DNA of 36,846 nt from Pseudomonas fluorescens (GCF_902497895.1 NZ_CABVHQ010000059.1:1-36846); one strand, 5' to 3'; counted from the first letter of the stretch, positions 16,563 through 26,347 are shown. The notes: generated by a model from the sequence alone, not told the origin. Program-made: numbers and translations.

Positions 16563-17709
16563 ATACGACCTCGACGTCACGCTGACTGGACTCGCGGGGG
16601 TTGGTGAGAATGCATGGATCGTGCATGGCATGCTGCGAGAGGAACGGAATATCGGCCATGCTGACACCGTGCAGGCCGAGGGTTTCATGGAAACCGATGG
16701 AGTGCTTGAGGGCGATCAGGTGCTCCACCAGCCGTCCGCAGATCTGCCGGTGATTGAGGCCGCGACAGTCGATACCGAACGTCTCGGCGATCACCTTGAA
16801 GCGGTCGGGCGCCGAGTTGTAATTGAATGCCACCACGTGCTCGACCAGCACCGCGTTGCACAACCCATGGGGCAGATCGAGAAAACCGCCGAGGCTGTGG
16901 GACATGGCGTGCACCGCGCCGAGGATCGCGTTGGAGAACGCCAGCCCGGCCTGCATGCTGCCGAGCATGATTTTTTCCCGCAGGGCGATGTCATTGGGGT
17001 TGGCGATCATTTGCACCAGGTTGCCATTGATCAGGCGCATCGCTTCCAGCGCATGGGGGTCGGTCAACGGCCCGTGGCCCGTGGAGACGAAGGCCTCGAT
17101 GGCATGCACCAGGGCATCGATACCGGTACAGGCGGACAGGAACGGATCCATGCTCAGGGTGGTTTCCGGGTCGATCAACGACACATCCGGCACCACCGCC
17201 TTGCTGACGATGGAGAACTTCATCCGTTCCTGCTGATTGGAAATGATCACGAATTGCGAGACGTCGGCCGAAGTGCCGGCGGTGGTCGGAATCAGAATCA
17301 GCGGCGGGCTCGGCACCCGAATGGTGTCCACGCCTTCGAATTCGAGGATGTTGCGCCCGTGAGCGACCACGATCCCGATACCTTTGCCGCAGTCCATCGG
17401 GCTGCCGCCGCCGACGGCGACTATCACATCACAGTGGTTTTCCCGGTACATCTCGGCACCGAGCATCACCTCCTCGACCCTGGGGTTGGGGGAGACGGCG
17501 CTGTACAGGCAGTATTCAATGCCCTGGGCCTGCAGACTGGCCTCGACATCGGCGACCCAACCGGCGGCAATCACCCCGGGATCGCTGACAATCAGGACCT
17601 TGCGGGCACCGAAGGTTTTCGCGCAGTTGCCGACGTTATGCCGGCAGCCGGCGCCGAAAATGATTTCAGGTGAGACGAATTTGCGCAGTTGACTGAAGTT
17701 AGGGCTCAT
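16546..17709 (-). CDS. ercA: Iron-containing alcohol dehydrogenase, ErcA type
   Basis: 387 aa, group III alcohol dehydrogenase. The nucleotide-binding GGGSPMD is at about residue 100, with PTTAGTSADVS at 141-151. The iron ligands fit Asp198, His202, His267 and His281 in DALVHAIE, AVHAMSHSLGG and LPHGLCNAV. These enzymes interconvert alcohols and aldehydes with NAD(P). In P. aeruginosa, ErcA is a regulatory member of the ethanol-oxidation regulon, so it may sense or interconvert a signal alcohol as well as catabolise it. It is the first gene of an ercA-ercS unit and ATG 17709 has only a weak Shine-Dalgarno. The 17710-17943 gap upstream contains a REP pair. Confidence 0.9.
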   Translation of the reverse strand: MSPNFSQLRKFVSPEIIFGAGCRHNVGNCAKTFGARKVLIVSDPGVIAAGWVADVEASLQAQGIEYCLYSAVSPNPRVEEVMLGAEMYRENHCDVIVAVGGGSPMDCGKGIGIVVAHGRNILEFEGVDTIRVPSPPLILIPTTAGTSADVSQFVIISNQQERMKFSIVSKAVVPDVSLIDPETTLSMDPFLSACTGIDALVHAIEAFVSTGHGPLTDPHALEAMRLINGNLVQMIANPNDIALREKIMLGSMQAGLAFSNAILGAVHAMSHSLGGFLDLPHGLCNAVLVEHVVAFNYNSAPDRFKVIAETFGIDCRGLNHRQICGRLVEHLIALKHSIGFHETLGLHGVSMADIPFLSQHAMHDPCILTNPRESSQRDVEVVYGEAL

Positions 17710-17831
17710 GGAAAGCCTGTTCTTATTGTTCGGGAGATAAAAGCCAGCCTAAAGCATCCAGTTACGAATGCAATCAGACCAATGGGTAGGGGCACTACTC
17801 AAAGATCTTTGGCACGGGCTGTATCGCCAAG

Positions 17832-17930
17832 ATCGCAGCCTATCGGCAGCTCCTACCCCGACCCCGTACACCCGTGGACATCAGATAAACGCAAATCCCG
17901 TAGGAGCTGCCGCAGGCTGCGATCTTTTGG
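17832..17930. repeat. REP pair between pqqB and ercA
   Basis: Arms GATCGCAGCCTATCGGCAGC (ending 17857) and GTAGGAGCTGCCGCAGGCTG (17900-17930) face each other, the opposite arrangement to the other pairs. It follows the pqqB stop and precedes ercA. Confidence 0.75.
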
Positions 17931-17943
17931 GGGCACCCCATAT

Positions 17944-18858
17944 TTAAAGGAAGATATCCAACCCATCATACGCCACTTCGATACCGCGCCGTTCCAGCAG
18001 CGCCCGTTCGGTCGAGTCCTCATCGAGGATCGGGTTGGTGTTGTTGATATGGATGAGAATCTTGCGCTGTTCGGGGAAGCCTTCAAGCACTTCGAGCATC
18101 CCGCCGGGGCCGCTTTGCGGCAGATGACCCATTTCGCTGCCGAGCTTGTCGCCAACCTCGCAGACGCACATTTCATCGTCGCGCCAGAGGGTGCCGTCCA
18201 CCAGCAGGCAGTCGGCGCGCTGCATCCACTCGAGCAATTGATCATCGACCTGACCGAGCCCCGGGGCATAGAACAGGCTGGCGCCGCTGCGCCGGTCTTC
18301 GATGAACAGACCGATGTTATCCCCGGGCTGTGGGTTGCCGCGATGGGGCGAGTACGGCGGAGCGCTGCTGCGCAACGGGATCGCCCGCAACCGCAGATGG
18401 TTACAGCCAGGGATGCTGAAGGGCTCACCCTCCAGGCCGATCGGCTGCCATTGCAGGCCGCCATTCCAGTGGCTGAGCATGTTGAATAAGGGGAATCCGC
18501 TGCTGAGGTCCTGATGAACCATCTCGGTACACCAGACTTTATGCGGGCAGCCTTCGCGCAGGCTCAGCAGACCTGTGCAATGGTCGATCTGGCTGTCCAG
18601 CAGGATCACCCCGGCAATCGCCGTATCGCGCACCTGGCGGGCTGGTTGCAGCAGAGGGAAAGATTCGAACTGGGCGCGGATATCCGGCGAGGCGTTGCAC
18701 AGAATCCAGTCCACGCCGTTGTCGCTCAGGGCAATCGACGACTGTGTCCGTCGTTGCGCCCGCAGGCTGCCATTACGCACGCCGGCGCAATTGTGGCAAT
18801 TGCAGTTCCATTGCGGAAAACCACCGCCAGCGGCGGAGCCGAGAATCCGGATATGCAT
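17944..18858 (-). CDS. pqqB: PQQ biosynthesis protein PqqB
   Basis: 304 aa, the family length. It is a metallo-beta-lactamase-fold protein needed for PQQ cofactor maturation, in which it has been proposed to act as a non-haem iron hydroxylase on the PqqA-derived Glu-Tyr. It begins MHIRILGSAAGGGFPQWNC, the PqqB N-terminus, with clustered Cys (WNCNCHNC). The core is LLDSQIDHCTGLLSLREGCP, with DHC where I recall DHT in typical PqqB. The C-terminus has GHL, GGMLEVLEGFP and ILIHINNTNPIL. ATG 18858 is chosen because earlier in-frame ATGs would add an atypical extension. It follows pqqA by 56 bp. No pqqC, pqqD or pqqE follows; the next gene is ercA. Confidence 0.93.
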   Translation of the reverse strand: MHIRILGSAAGGGFPQWNCNCHNCAGVRNGSLRAQRRTQSSIALSDNGVDWILCNASPDIRAQFESFPLLQPARQVRDTAIAGVILLDSQIDHCTGLLSLREGCPHKVWCTEMVHQDLSSGFPLFNMLSHWNGGLQWQPIGLEGEPFSIPGCNHLRLRAIPLRSSAPPYSPHRGNPQPGDNIGLFIEDRRSGASLFYAPGLGQVDDQLLEWMQRADCLLVDGTLWRDDEMCVCEVGDKLGSEMGHLPQSGPGGMLEVLEGFPEQRKILIHINNTNPILDEDSTERALLERRGIEVAYDGLDIFL

Positions 18859-18914
18859 GGGGCAATGCTCCAGTGAGGAGTCCCGGCCAATGGAAAGACT
18901 GGCCGGGAGAACAA

Positions 18915-18986
18915 TCAACGGCTGGCGAAATACATGGTCACTTCGAAGCCAATACGCAGATCGGTAAACGCGGGTTTAGTCCACAT
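18915..18986 (-). CDS. pqqA: PQQ precursor peptide PqqA
   Basis: 23-residue peptide: MWTKPAFTDLRIGFEVTMYF, then Ala-Ser-Arg. The conserved Glu15 and Tyr19 (EVTMY) are the two residues that PqqE/PqqD join and that become the PQQ skeleton. AGAGGA lies eight bases before the ATG. It is the first gene of a pqqA-pqqB unit, and a motif resembling the locus-wide operator lies 73 bp upstream (19059-19070). Confidence 0.95.
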   Translation of the reverse strand: MWTKPAFTDLRIGFEVTMYFASR

Positions 18987-19058
18987 GGGTCAATCCTCTT
19001 CTTATGCCGGGCTATTCCGGTAGAAGCATTAATGCACGGGGTTGGGCGGGACTGAATG

Positions 19059-19070
19059 CTACTTTGGAAG
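19059..19070 (+). promoter_or_regulatory. Shared operator-like motif, pqqA promoter
   Basis: CTACTTTGGAAG, 73 bp upstream of pqqA, matches the recurrent motif STWCYTTGGTAS in 11 of 12 positions. The other copies are upstream of exaC, pedH, pedF, the 26.9-kb divergent promoter and nosP. Confidence 0.5.
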
Positions 19071-19137
19071 GAGGTTGCGGGGTGCGTTGGTAGGGGGTGT
19101 TGGCGGGGTGTCAGGCAAAACATGTTCGCGGATTAAA

Positions 19138-19225
19138 GATCAAAAGATCGCAGCCTTCGGCAGCTCCTACAGGGGTTGTGTACACCCGATTACGCGTGTA
19201 GGAGCTGCCGAAGGCTGCGATCTTT
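19138..19225. repeat. REP pair between exaC and pqqA
   Basis: GATCAAAAGATCGCAGCCTT ... CTCCTAC (ending 19170) faces GTAGGAGCTGCCGAAGGCTG ... (from 19198). It is an inverted pair with a 27-bp loop, lying within the intergenic space that also holds the pqqA promoter. Confidence 0.78.
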
Positions 19226-19231
19226 TTGGGC

Positions 19232-19262
19232 ACCCCAATACCTGACTGACAGGCATTGGGGT
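19232..19262 (-). terminator. Hairpin at the end of exaC
   Basis: ACCCCAATACCTG and CAGGCATTGGGGT pair almost perfectly (13 bp, one mismatch, five-base loop). It lies 25 bp beyond the exaC stop. The minus strand after it lacks a T-tract, so it may stabilise the 3' end and not terminate strongly. Confidence 0.5.
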
Positions 19263-19286
19263 TGGTTTGACGCGTTGCGTGCTAGA

Positions 19287-20807
<1,521 letters not shown>

Positions 20808-20910
20808 GGTGGGCCTCTGTTTGGTCGAATGCCTGTCGGTCGGACAAGCCATGAATCGATAGTAGAGAGCCTCGCGCGCCAGACGAATGCGCCGTTGGCA
20901 GGAGGACTCT

Positions 20911-20922
20911 CGTTATTTGGTA
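20911..20922 (+). promoter_or_regulatory. Shared operator-like motif, exaC promoter
   Basis: CGTTATTTGGTACTGG: the core GTTATTTGGTAC is 104 bp upstream of the exaC ATG. It matches the pedH (23011) and pedF (26336) copies apart from the middle AT. Confidence 0.55.
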
Positions 20923-20968
20923 CTGGTTTTTGCCAGTCTGTGGAGCATTTGCGGCGAAAGGGCTGTTG

Positions 20969-21101
20969 TGTGGCGAGGGGGCTTGCCCCCGCTGGGTCGC
21001 GAAGCGGCCCTGAAATCAGGCACCGCGCATCTTCAGATAGACCGCAGGCGCTGGTTTTACGACTGCTTCGCAGCCGAGCGGGGGCAAGCCCCCTCGCCAC
21101 A
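20969..21101. repeat. 133-bp terminal-inverted-repeat element, copy 1
   Basis: Begins TGTGGCGAGGGGGCTTGCCC and ends with its exact reverse complement; the terminal inverted repeats are 25 bp and perfect. The second copy is at 36702-36834 and has the same length. It lies between pedH and exaC, so a transcript would form a long hairpin. No gene is inside. Confidence 0.85.
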
Positions 21102-21120
21102 GGGGGTCAGGTGTTGGCTA

Positions 21121-22902
21121 TCAATGCTTGGCCACTACCAGGTCTTTTGGCAGTTTGAAGGTCCAGAGCATGCCGCCCTGGTTGAAGTCCTTGATCCGTT
21201 TCGCGACTTCGCCGCCCCACAGTGGAACCGCGCCACCCCAACCGGAGAGGACCGAGACGTACTGTTCGCCGTCCATTTCCCAGGTGACAGGGGAGCCGAG
21301 GACGCCGGAGCCGGTCTGGAATTCCCAGACTTTCTCGCCGGTCCTGGCGTTGAAGGCTTGCAGGAAGCCTTCCGGGGTACCAGTGAAGACCAGGTTGCCT
21401 TTGGTGGTCAGCACGCCGCCCCAGAGCGGCGCGTAGTTCTTGTGGCGCCAGACTTCCTTGCCGGTTTTCGGGTCGATGGCACGCAGCACGCCAATGTAGT
21501 CTTCGTTCAACGGCTTGATGGTGAAGCCGGCACCGAGGAATGCCGCGCCCTTTTTATAGGCTATGCCTTCGTTCCAGATGTCCATGCCCCATTCATTGGA
21601 CGGCACATAGAACAGGCCGGTGTCCTGGCTGTAGGCCATGGGCATCCAGTTCTTCGCCCCGAGGAAGGCCGGTGCGACGAACACCGAACTGCCCTTGGCT
21701 TCGGTGCCTGGTGCGCCCGGACGGCTGGCTTCGTTGTAGATTGGCCGACCGTCCTTATCCAGCCCGGTAGCCCAGGTAATCTTGTCAACGAACGGGAAGC
21801 CGCGGATGAACTTGCCGTTGGTGCGGTCGAGCACGTAGAAGAAACCGTTACGGTCAGCGGTGGCTGCGGCCTTGATCTCTTTGCCTTCCTTGTCCTTGTA
21901 GTTGAAGGACACCAGCTCGTTCACGCCGTCATAGTCCCAGCCGTCGTGCGGGGTGCTCTGGAAGTGCCATTTGATGGTGCCATCGTCCGGGTTCAGCGCC
22001 AGACGCGACGAAGAGTAGAGGTTGTCGCCCGGGCGCAGGTGCGAGTTCCACGGCGCCGGGTTGCCGGTGCCGAACAGCAGCAGATTGGTTTCCGGATCGT
22101 AGTAGCCACCCAGCCAAGGCGCGGCGCCACCGGTTTTCCACAGATCGCCGGGCCAGGTCTTGCCGGCTTCACCGCCGGAAATGCCGTTCTCGACCGCCTT
22201 GCCGTCCTTGTAGACGTAGCCCATGTGGCCTTCCACTGTCGGCCGGGTCCACAGCAAGTTGCCGTTTTTCGGGTCATAGGCTTCGATCTTGCCGACCACG
22301 CCGAACTCGCCGCCGGCGACCCCGGTGATCAGCTTGCCGTTGATCACCAGCGGCGCGGCGCTGATGGAGTAGCCTTCCTTGTGGTCGGCGACTTTCTTGC
22401 TCCAGACCACCTTGCCGGTGTCCTTGTTCAGGGCTACCAGCTTGGCATCGAGGGTGCCGAAAAACACCAGGTCGCCATACAGCGCGACGCCACGGTTGAT
22501 CACGTCGCAGCACGGGCGGATATCATCGGGCAGGCGTGCATCGTATTGCCAGAGCTTCTTGCCGGTCCGTGCGTCCACGGCGAACACCCGCGAGTAGGAA
22601 CCGGTCATGTACATCACGCCGTCCTTGATCATCGGCTGCGCCTGCTGACCGCGCTGTTTCTCGCCACCGAAGGAGAAGGCCCATACCGGGCGCAGGTCTT
22701 TGATGTTGTCGGTGTTGAGAGCATCCAGAGGACTGTAGCGCTGGCCCTGGACACCCAGGCCATTGGTGACAATCTGTCCGGGGTTCTGCGGATCCTGGAG
22801 GATGTCTTGATCGGTGACTGCGGCAAGGGCCGATGCGGACAACAACATGGCGCTGAGCAGCAGGCTCAAGGCGAAGGGTTGGCGGCGTGCGGATTGGGTC
22901 AT
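21121..22902 (-). CDS. pedH: PQQ-dependent alcohol dehydrogenase, lanthanide type (PedH/ExaA family)
   Basis: 593 aa periplasmic quinoprotein ethanol dehydrogenase. A signal peptide of about 27 residues (LSLLLSAMLLSASALA) is followed by eight PQQ-propeller blades with repeated GxxxW docking motifs. Adjacent cysteines Cys131-Cys132 form the vicinal disulfide. The catalytic Asp323 is followed two residues later by Asp325 (HDGWDYDGVNE). From published work on PedE/PedH and MxaF/XoxF, that extra Asp marks lanthanide-dependent enzymes, whereas Ca-dependent ones have Ser or Ala. The numbering matches PedH of P. putida KT2440. ATG 22902 with AGAGGT is chosen over the open frame to 23025. Electrons should go to the cytochrome c550 encoded at 25770. 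Confidence 0.93.
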   Translation of the reverse strand: MTQSARRQPFALSLLLSAMLLSASALAAVTDQDILQDPQNPGQIVTNGLGVQGQRYSPLDALNTDNIKDLRPVWAFSFGGEKQRGQQAQPMIKDGVMYMTGSYSRVFAVDARTGKKLWQYDARLPDDIRPCCDVINRGVALYGDLVFFGTLDAKLVALNKDTGKVVWSKKVADHKEGYSISAAPLVINGKLITGVAGGEFGVVGKIEAYDPKNGNLLWTRPTVEGHMGYVYKDGKAVENGISGGEAGKTWPGDLWKTGGAAPWLGGYYDPETNLLLFGTGNPAPWNSHLRPGDNLYSSSRLALNPDDGTIKWHFQSTPHDGWDYDGVNELVSFNYKDKEGKEIKAAATADRNGFFYVLDRTNGKFIRGFPFVDKITWATGLDKDGRPIYNEASRPGAPGTEAKGSSVFVAPAFLGAKNWMPMAYSQDTGLFYVPSNEWGMDIWNEGIAYKKGAAFLGAGFTIKPLNEDYIGVLRAIDPKTGKEVWRHKNYAPLWGGVLTTKGNLVFTGTPEGFLQAFNARTGEKVWEFQTGSGVLGSPVTWEMDGEQYVSVLSGWGGAVPLWGGEVAKRIKDFNQGGMLWTFKLPKDLVVAKH

Positions 22903-23010
22903 GACGGCTACCTCTGCGGTTTTTGTTATACCCGGGAAATTTTCCCGGTCTGGTGCAGATTCTTGGTCCGTAGCGCCCTGGCGACAATTAGCCGCAGTGC
23001 GGAGTTTTCT

Positions 23011-23031
23011 AGTTCCTTGGTACAAGGAACT
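23011..23031. promoter_or_regulatory. Palindromic operator upstream of pedH
   Basis: AGTTCCTTG-GTA-CAAGGAACT has perfect 9-bp inverted arms around a 3-bp spacer. Its left half GTTCCTTGGTAC is the best instance of the motif shared by the promoters of this locus, about 110 bp upstream of the pedH start. A LuxR-type dimer such as ErbR would fit the symmetry. Confidence 0.65.
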
Positions 23032-23113
23032 GTAGGAGCTGCCGCAGGCTGCGATCTTTTCCGGGGTTTCGCTGGATCAAGATCAAAAGATCGCAGCCTG
23101 CGGCAGCTCCTAC
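23032..23113. repeat. REP pair upstream of pedH
   Basis: GTAGGAGCTGCCGCAGGCTG and GATCGCAGCCTGCGGCAGCT face each other with a short loop. It starts immediately after the palindromic operator and separates pedH from the relay operon. Confidence 0.8.
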
Positions 23114-23127
23114 GGGATTGCGCGGAA

Positions 23128-23160
23128 CCTGTGGGAGCGGCGGTGCGGCGATCCCACAGG
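23128..23160 (-). terminator. Hairpin after the relay operon
   Basis: CCTGTGGGA and TCCCACAGG form a perfect 9-bp stem around 15 bases, five bases beyond the stop codon of the zinc hydrolase gene. It is GC-rich without a T-tract, so termination is likely but not certain. Confidence 0.5.
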
Positions 23161-23165
23161 CCGGT

Positions 23166-24104
23166 TTATGGCCGCGAGCCGGCATCCACCCGCTTCATCT
23201 GCCCGCGCTCATAGCTCGGGTACAGGTGGCTGACGCTGCGGATCAATTCATAACGGCTCAGGCTGATGGCGGCGAAACGTTCGGGAATGGGGCTGCGGAT
23301 CATCTCGCCCATCTCGCTGCCACTGACGGCGCCGTCGCGCATCAACTGGTCGAGCCAGCCAAGGTAATCACGCATCTGGGCAAAGGGCGCGGGGTCGGAG
23401 GTCACTGGTCCGTGACCGGGCACGATGAGTTTCCATGGCAGGGATTCGAGCTGATCGATATCCGCTTGCCACACCTCCAGCCCCGGAGAATTGGGTGTGG
23501 TCAAGGCACGCTCATAGAACACCAGGTCGCCGGCGAACAGTACCCCGGTTTTCTCGTCGAGGATCGCCAGGTCGGCATCGGTATGCCCGCGCAGTCCGAG
23601 CAAGCGTAACGAATGACCGCCGATGCTCAGGGTTCCCGGGGTGATCTCCTGGGTCGGCAATACCACTTCAGTGCCGCGCATCCAGTCGCCCACCAGTCGA
23701 TACATGTTCTCGGCCATGGCATCGCCTTGCTGTTCCAGCAATTTGCGGGTGCCGGCCAGTGCGCCGATAGGCACGTCACCGAACGCCTGGTTGCCCAGCA
23801 CGTGATCGGGATGATGATGAGTCAACAAGACCTGAATCACCGGCTTGTCGGTGGTCGCGGCAATCGCTTTACGCAGTGCTTCGCCATAACGTTTCGACGG
23901 CCCGCTGTCGATCACCACCACCCCGTTATCGGTGACGATGAACCCGGTATTGACGATATTTCCCCCATTAGCCTTGGCGAAATTATCGGTACTGCCTTCC
24001 AGTAGCCAGGTGTTCTCGGCGATCTGCCGGGGTTTGAGTTGATAGTCGAAGTCCGCCAGGGCCGGCAGGCTCAAGGTCAGGCACAACAGCAGCATCCAGC
24101 GCAT
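23166..24104 (-). CDS. Quinoprotein relay system zinc metallohydrolase (MBL fold)
   Basis: 312 aa with signal peptide MRWMLLLCLTLSLPALA, so periplasmic. It is a metallo-beta-lactamase-fold protein: the metal motif LLTHHHPDHVLG is at 94-105, with later ligands in GHGPVTS and DLVFYE. It belongs to the family annotated as quinoprotein relay system zinc metallohydrolase, found with PQQ alcohol dehydrogenases and the SoxYZ-like carrier beside it. Its substrate is unknown; hydrolysis of a carrier-bound thioester or thiosulfonate is one guess from the neighbour. AGGAG precedes ATG 24104. It is the last gene of the relay operon, 15 bp after the SoxYZ-like gene. Confidence 0.87.
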   Translation of the reverse strand: MRWMLLLCLTLSLPALADFDYQLKPRQIAENTWLLEGSTDNFAKANGGNIVNTGFIVTDNGVVVIDSGPSKRYGEALRKAIAATTDKPVIQVLLTHHHPDHVLGNQAFGDVPIGALAGTRKLLEQQGDAMAENMYRLVGDWMRGTEVVLPTQEITPGTLSIGGHSLRLLGLRGHTDADLAILDEKTGVLFAGDLVFYERALTTPNSPGLEVWQADIDQLESLPWKLIVPGHGPVTSDPAPFAQMRDYLGWLDQLMRDGAVSGSEMGEMIRSPIPERFAAISLSRYELIRSVSHLYPSYERGQMKRVDAGSRP

Positions 24105-24119
24105 GGCGCTCTCCTGGGG

Positions 24120-24881
24120 TTAGGGAATCGCCGCATCGAATTGATTGCCGCTGTTATCGCGCAGTAGCAAGCGCGTCTGCCCTGCCCCCTCGACGTCGAA
24201 CGCCAGGTTCGGGTTTTCACTGACCGCCGGGAACAGTTCAAGACTGGCCAGCAGCTGGCCGTTGTCGTCACGTAACTCGGCATGATTGAGAAAGAACTCG
24301 GGAATCCCGCTGACCATGCCGTTATCCATCGGATGCGCCACCTGCATCCGCAAGCGGCTGAACTCGCCGCGGGGATAACGCCCGCCGAGGACTTCGCCGA
24401 TATGCTCTTCCCAGCCCGGCTGGGTACGTACCACACTGGGTGCGGTGCAGCCGCCGCCAGCGGCGTCGATCAGGGTCGAGCCGACATGCCAGAGCCCGTC
24501 GCGGGTCAGCACGGCGGCCCGCAGCGGCGTGGCCTGTTCGATACGGATGCGGATCGCCAGCCAGGGCAGCACCTGCTCTCCCGGCTGGAAGTCGACGATC
24601 TGCGGCAACGGGTTGAGCTCGGCCCAGGCCAGAATCTTCACCACCTCGCCCTTGAACGCCCGGGCGTCGATTTCCAGTGGCACCTGTCGGGCGTCTTCGG
24701 CAAATGGCGGTGCCAGTAACTTGACCCGCTGATCGAACACGAACGGCGCATCACCGAGGATCTGCTTGTGGTAGAAGGCCCACATCACCGAGGGCACCGG
24801 GTCCTTGCCCGGGTCGACCTCGATGGCCTGGGCCGCCAATGGCAACCAACAGACCCACAGACAACTCGCTCGCCAGTTCAT
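24120..24881 (-). CDS. SoxYZ-like carrier, quinoprotein-associated
   Basis: 253 aa with an N-terminal signal peptide (MNWRASCLWVCWLPLAAQA). An N-terminal SoxY-like domain ends in DAAGGGCTAPS (GGGC at 142-145), the cysteine swinging arm that carries sulfur intermediates in SoxY. A SoxZ-like domain follows from about 160. The family is annotated as quinoprotein dehydrogenase-associated SoxYZ-like carrier. ATG 24881 is chosen over a TTG one codon upstream because the AGGAG spacing fits. Its neighbours, the XoxJ-like protein upstream and the MBL hydrolase downstream, place it in a periplasmic relay. What it carries is not known from sequence. Confidence 0.87.
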   Translation of the reverse strand: MNWRASCLWVCWLPLAAQAIEVDPGKDPVPSVMWAFYHKQILGDAPFVFDQRVKLLAPPFAEDARQVPLEIDARAFKGEVVKILAWAELNPLPQIVDFQPGEQVLPWLAIRIRIEQATPLRAAVLTRDGLWHVGSTLIDAAGGGCTAPSVVRTQPGWEEHIGEVLGGRYPRGEFSRLRMQVAHPMDNGMVSGIPEFFLNHAELRDDNGQLLASLELFPAVSENPNLAFDVEGAGQTRLLLRDNSGNQFDAAIP

Positions 24882-24890
24882 CAACCGCTC

Positions 24891-25766
24891 CTATTGATAC
24901 ATCTCCGGTACTTCATAGCGCAGGCCGTACCCGGCATAGATCGCCTTGAGCGTGCCGTCGAGGATCAACGCTTCGAGTGCTTCTTCCACGGCATAGGCCA
25001 GCTGACGGTTGCTTTCATGCACCGCCATGCCGATCTCCCAGAGTTGCTTGCCCATGTTCGGGTAGGCGTTTTCCGCCAGCGCCAGTTGCGAGTCTTTGGC
25101 TTCATGCACCTGCCAGTCGATCTCGCCGCGCATGGCCATCACCGCATCCACCTCGCCGGCTTTCATCGCGGCAAAGGCTTTGGACACGGTGGGGTAATGG
25201 TGGGTCTTGGCACTGAGCATGCCGTTGAACACCGAGGTCAGGTAGAACGACGGCACGCTGTCCACCTCGACGCCGATCGGGTGGTGCTCAAACACCGCGA
25301 CGCTGCCCACCTTGTCGAGTCGGCGACGGTCATAGGCGACTTGCCAGGACTCGTTCTGGTACGGGCCGAACATCACCACGTGGCCGTTTTCCAGCTCACC
25401 CAGTTCATTGCGTTTTTGGGCGTAGTCGCGATCATAGGGCGCGCGCATCATCAGGTCGGCCAATTGCTGGTTGCGCAATTGATTGCCGCGCCAGATGTAA
25501 TCGCGCAGGTCATCGTCGAGCTTCTCGCCCGGTGGCGCCCAGATTATCTCCAGACGTACGCCGAGGGCCTTGGCCAAAGCCTTGGCCAGGTCCACATCGA
25601 CGCCCCGCGCCTGGCCGCCATCCTCAAAGCTGTAGGGCGCGAAATCCTTGTACACCGCGACTTTCAACTCGCCGGCGGCGATCATTTCATCATAGGTACG
25701 GACCTGCGCCTGCAGCGTCTGACAGCACAGCAACAGCGCAGTGAACAGCACAGCGAGCCGGCCCAT
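24891..25766 (-). CDS. Quinoprotein-associated substrate-binding protein (XoxJ/MoxJ type)
   Basis: 291 aa, periplasmic: signal peptide MGRLAVLFTALLLCCQTLQA. It has the SBP_bac_3 fold, with KVAVYKDFAPYSFEDGG near the N-terminus and GVDVDLAKALAKALGV at about 55-70. The family is linked to PQQ dehydrogenases (XoxJ/MoxJ and the annotation of putative ABC substrate-binding protein) with no ABC partner in the operon. In methylotrophs XoxJ is thought to help mature or activate the dehydrogenase. It lies 3 bp after the cytochrome c gene and 9 bp before the SoxYZ-like gene, so it is co-transcribed. Confidence 0.85.
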   Translation of the reverse strand: MGRLAVLFTALLLCCQTLQAQVRTYDEMIAAGELKVAVYKDFAPYSFEDGGQARGVDVDLAKALAKALGVRLEIIWAPPGEKLDDDLRDYIWRGNQLRNQQLADLMMRAPYDRDYAQKRNELGELENGHVVMFGPYQNESWQVAYDRRRLDKVGSVAVFEHHPIGVEVDSVPSFYLTSVFNGMLSAKTHHYPTVSKAFAAMKAGEVDAVMAMRGEIDWQVHEAKDSQLALAENAYPNMGKQLWEIGMAVHESNRQLAYAVEEALEALILDGTLKAIYAGYGLRYEVPEMYQ

Positions 25767-25769
25767 GGG

Positions 25770-26231
25770 TTACTCCTCGATGTGCACGCTATCCAGATAG
25801 GTGCGCACCGCCCACAAGGCTTCCTGGCTCAAATAGTCGGCCATTTTCGGCATGTAGACACGCCCGTCGCGCACCGCGCCATGGCGCACCCGCTCAACGA
25901 ACCACTCATCTCCAAGCTCACCGGCATCGAGCATGCGCAGATCCGGGGCGATCCCGCCGGACTTGGCTTCCAGGCCATGACAGGCCGCACAGTTCTGGTT
26001 AAAGGCAGAAGAGCCGATTTCGACGGCCTTGTCTTTTTCCGGGGTAGTGCGATAGGGGTTTACCGCAGCCCAGCCATCAGCATCGACCGGTACTCCGGCA
26101 TCCTTGATCGAGGTCAAGCCCTTGGTTTCCACGGCTTGTGGCACCACGTTGCCGTGGGCCAGGACTGAACCGGTAGTGATAAGGCCAGCCAGCAGACCGG
26201 CGACGAGTATGGCGTTGCGTTTTGTTGTCAT
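25770..26231 (-). CDS. pedF: Cytochrome c550, electron acceptor of the alcohol dehydrogenase
   Basis: 153 aa: signal peptide ILVAGLLAGLITTGSVLA, then a single class I cytochrome c domain with haem motif CAACH (Cys81, Cys84, His85) and axial Met at 127 or 130 (VYMPKM). It is the periplasmic acceptor for electrons from the quinoprotein alcohol dehydrogenase, equivalent to ExaB/PedF. It leads the relay operon (XoxJ-like, SoxYZ-like, zinc hydrolase). GAGGG lies eight bases before the ATG, and the motif copy at 26336-26347 is 105 bp upstream. Confidence 0.9.
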   Translation of the reverse strand: MTTKRNAILVAGLLAGLITTGSVLAHGNVVPQAVETKGLTSIKDAGVPVDADGWAAVNPYRTTPEKDKAVEIGSSAFNQNCAACHGLEAKSGGIAPDLRMLDAGELGDEWFVERVRHGAVRDGRVYMPKMADYLSQEALWAVRTYLDSVHIEE

Positions 26232-26335
26232 TGTTATGCCCTCAGGATTGCACGCTCAACCTCTCTGCAGAGGCTCTGCCCTCATATTAAGAACAGTGAA
26301 CTGTAAGCCGTATGCTGCTTTGGTGGCCGCCCTCT

Positions 26336-26347
26336 AGTTCCTTGGTA
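26336..26347 (+). promoter_or_regulatory. Shared operator-like motif, pedF promoter
   Basis: CTCTAGTTCCTTGGTAGT: the core GTTCCTTGGTAG is identical to the pedH copy except for the last base. The distance to the pedF start (105 bp) is almost the same as at pedH (109 bp) and exaC (104 bp). Confidence 0.6.

Noticed and set aside
20887..23214. 775-aa plus-strand frame antisense to pedH
   Set aside because: Codon-bias shadow of pedH; no domains.
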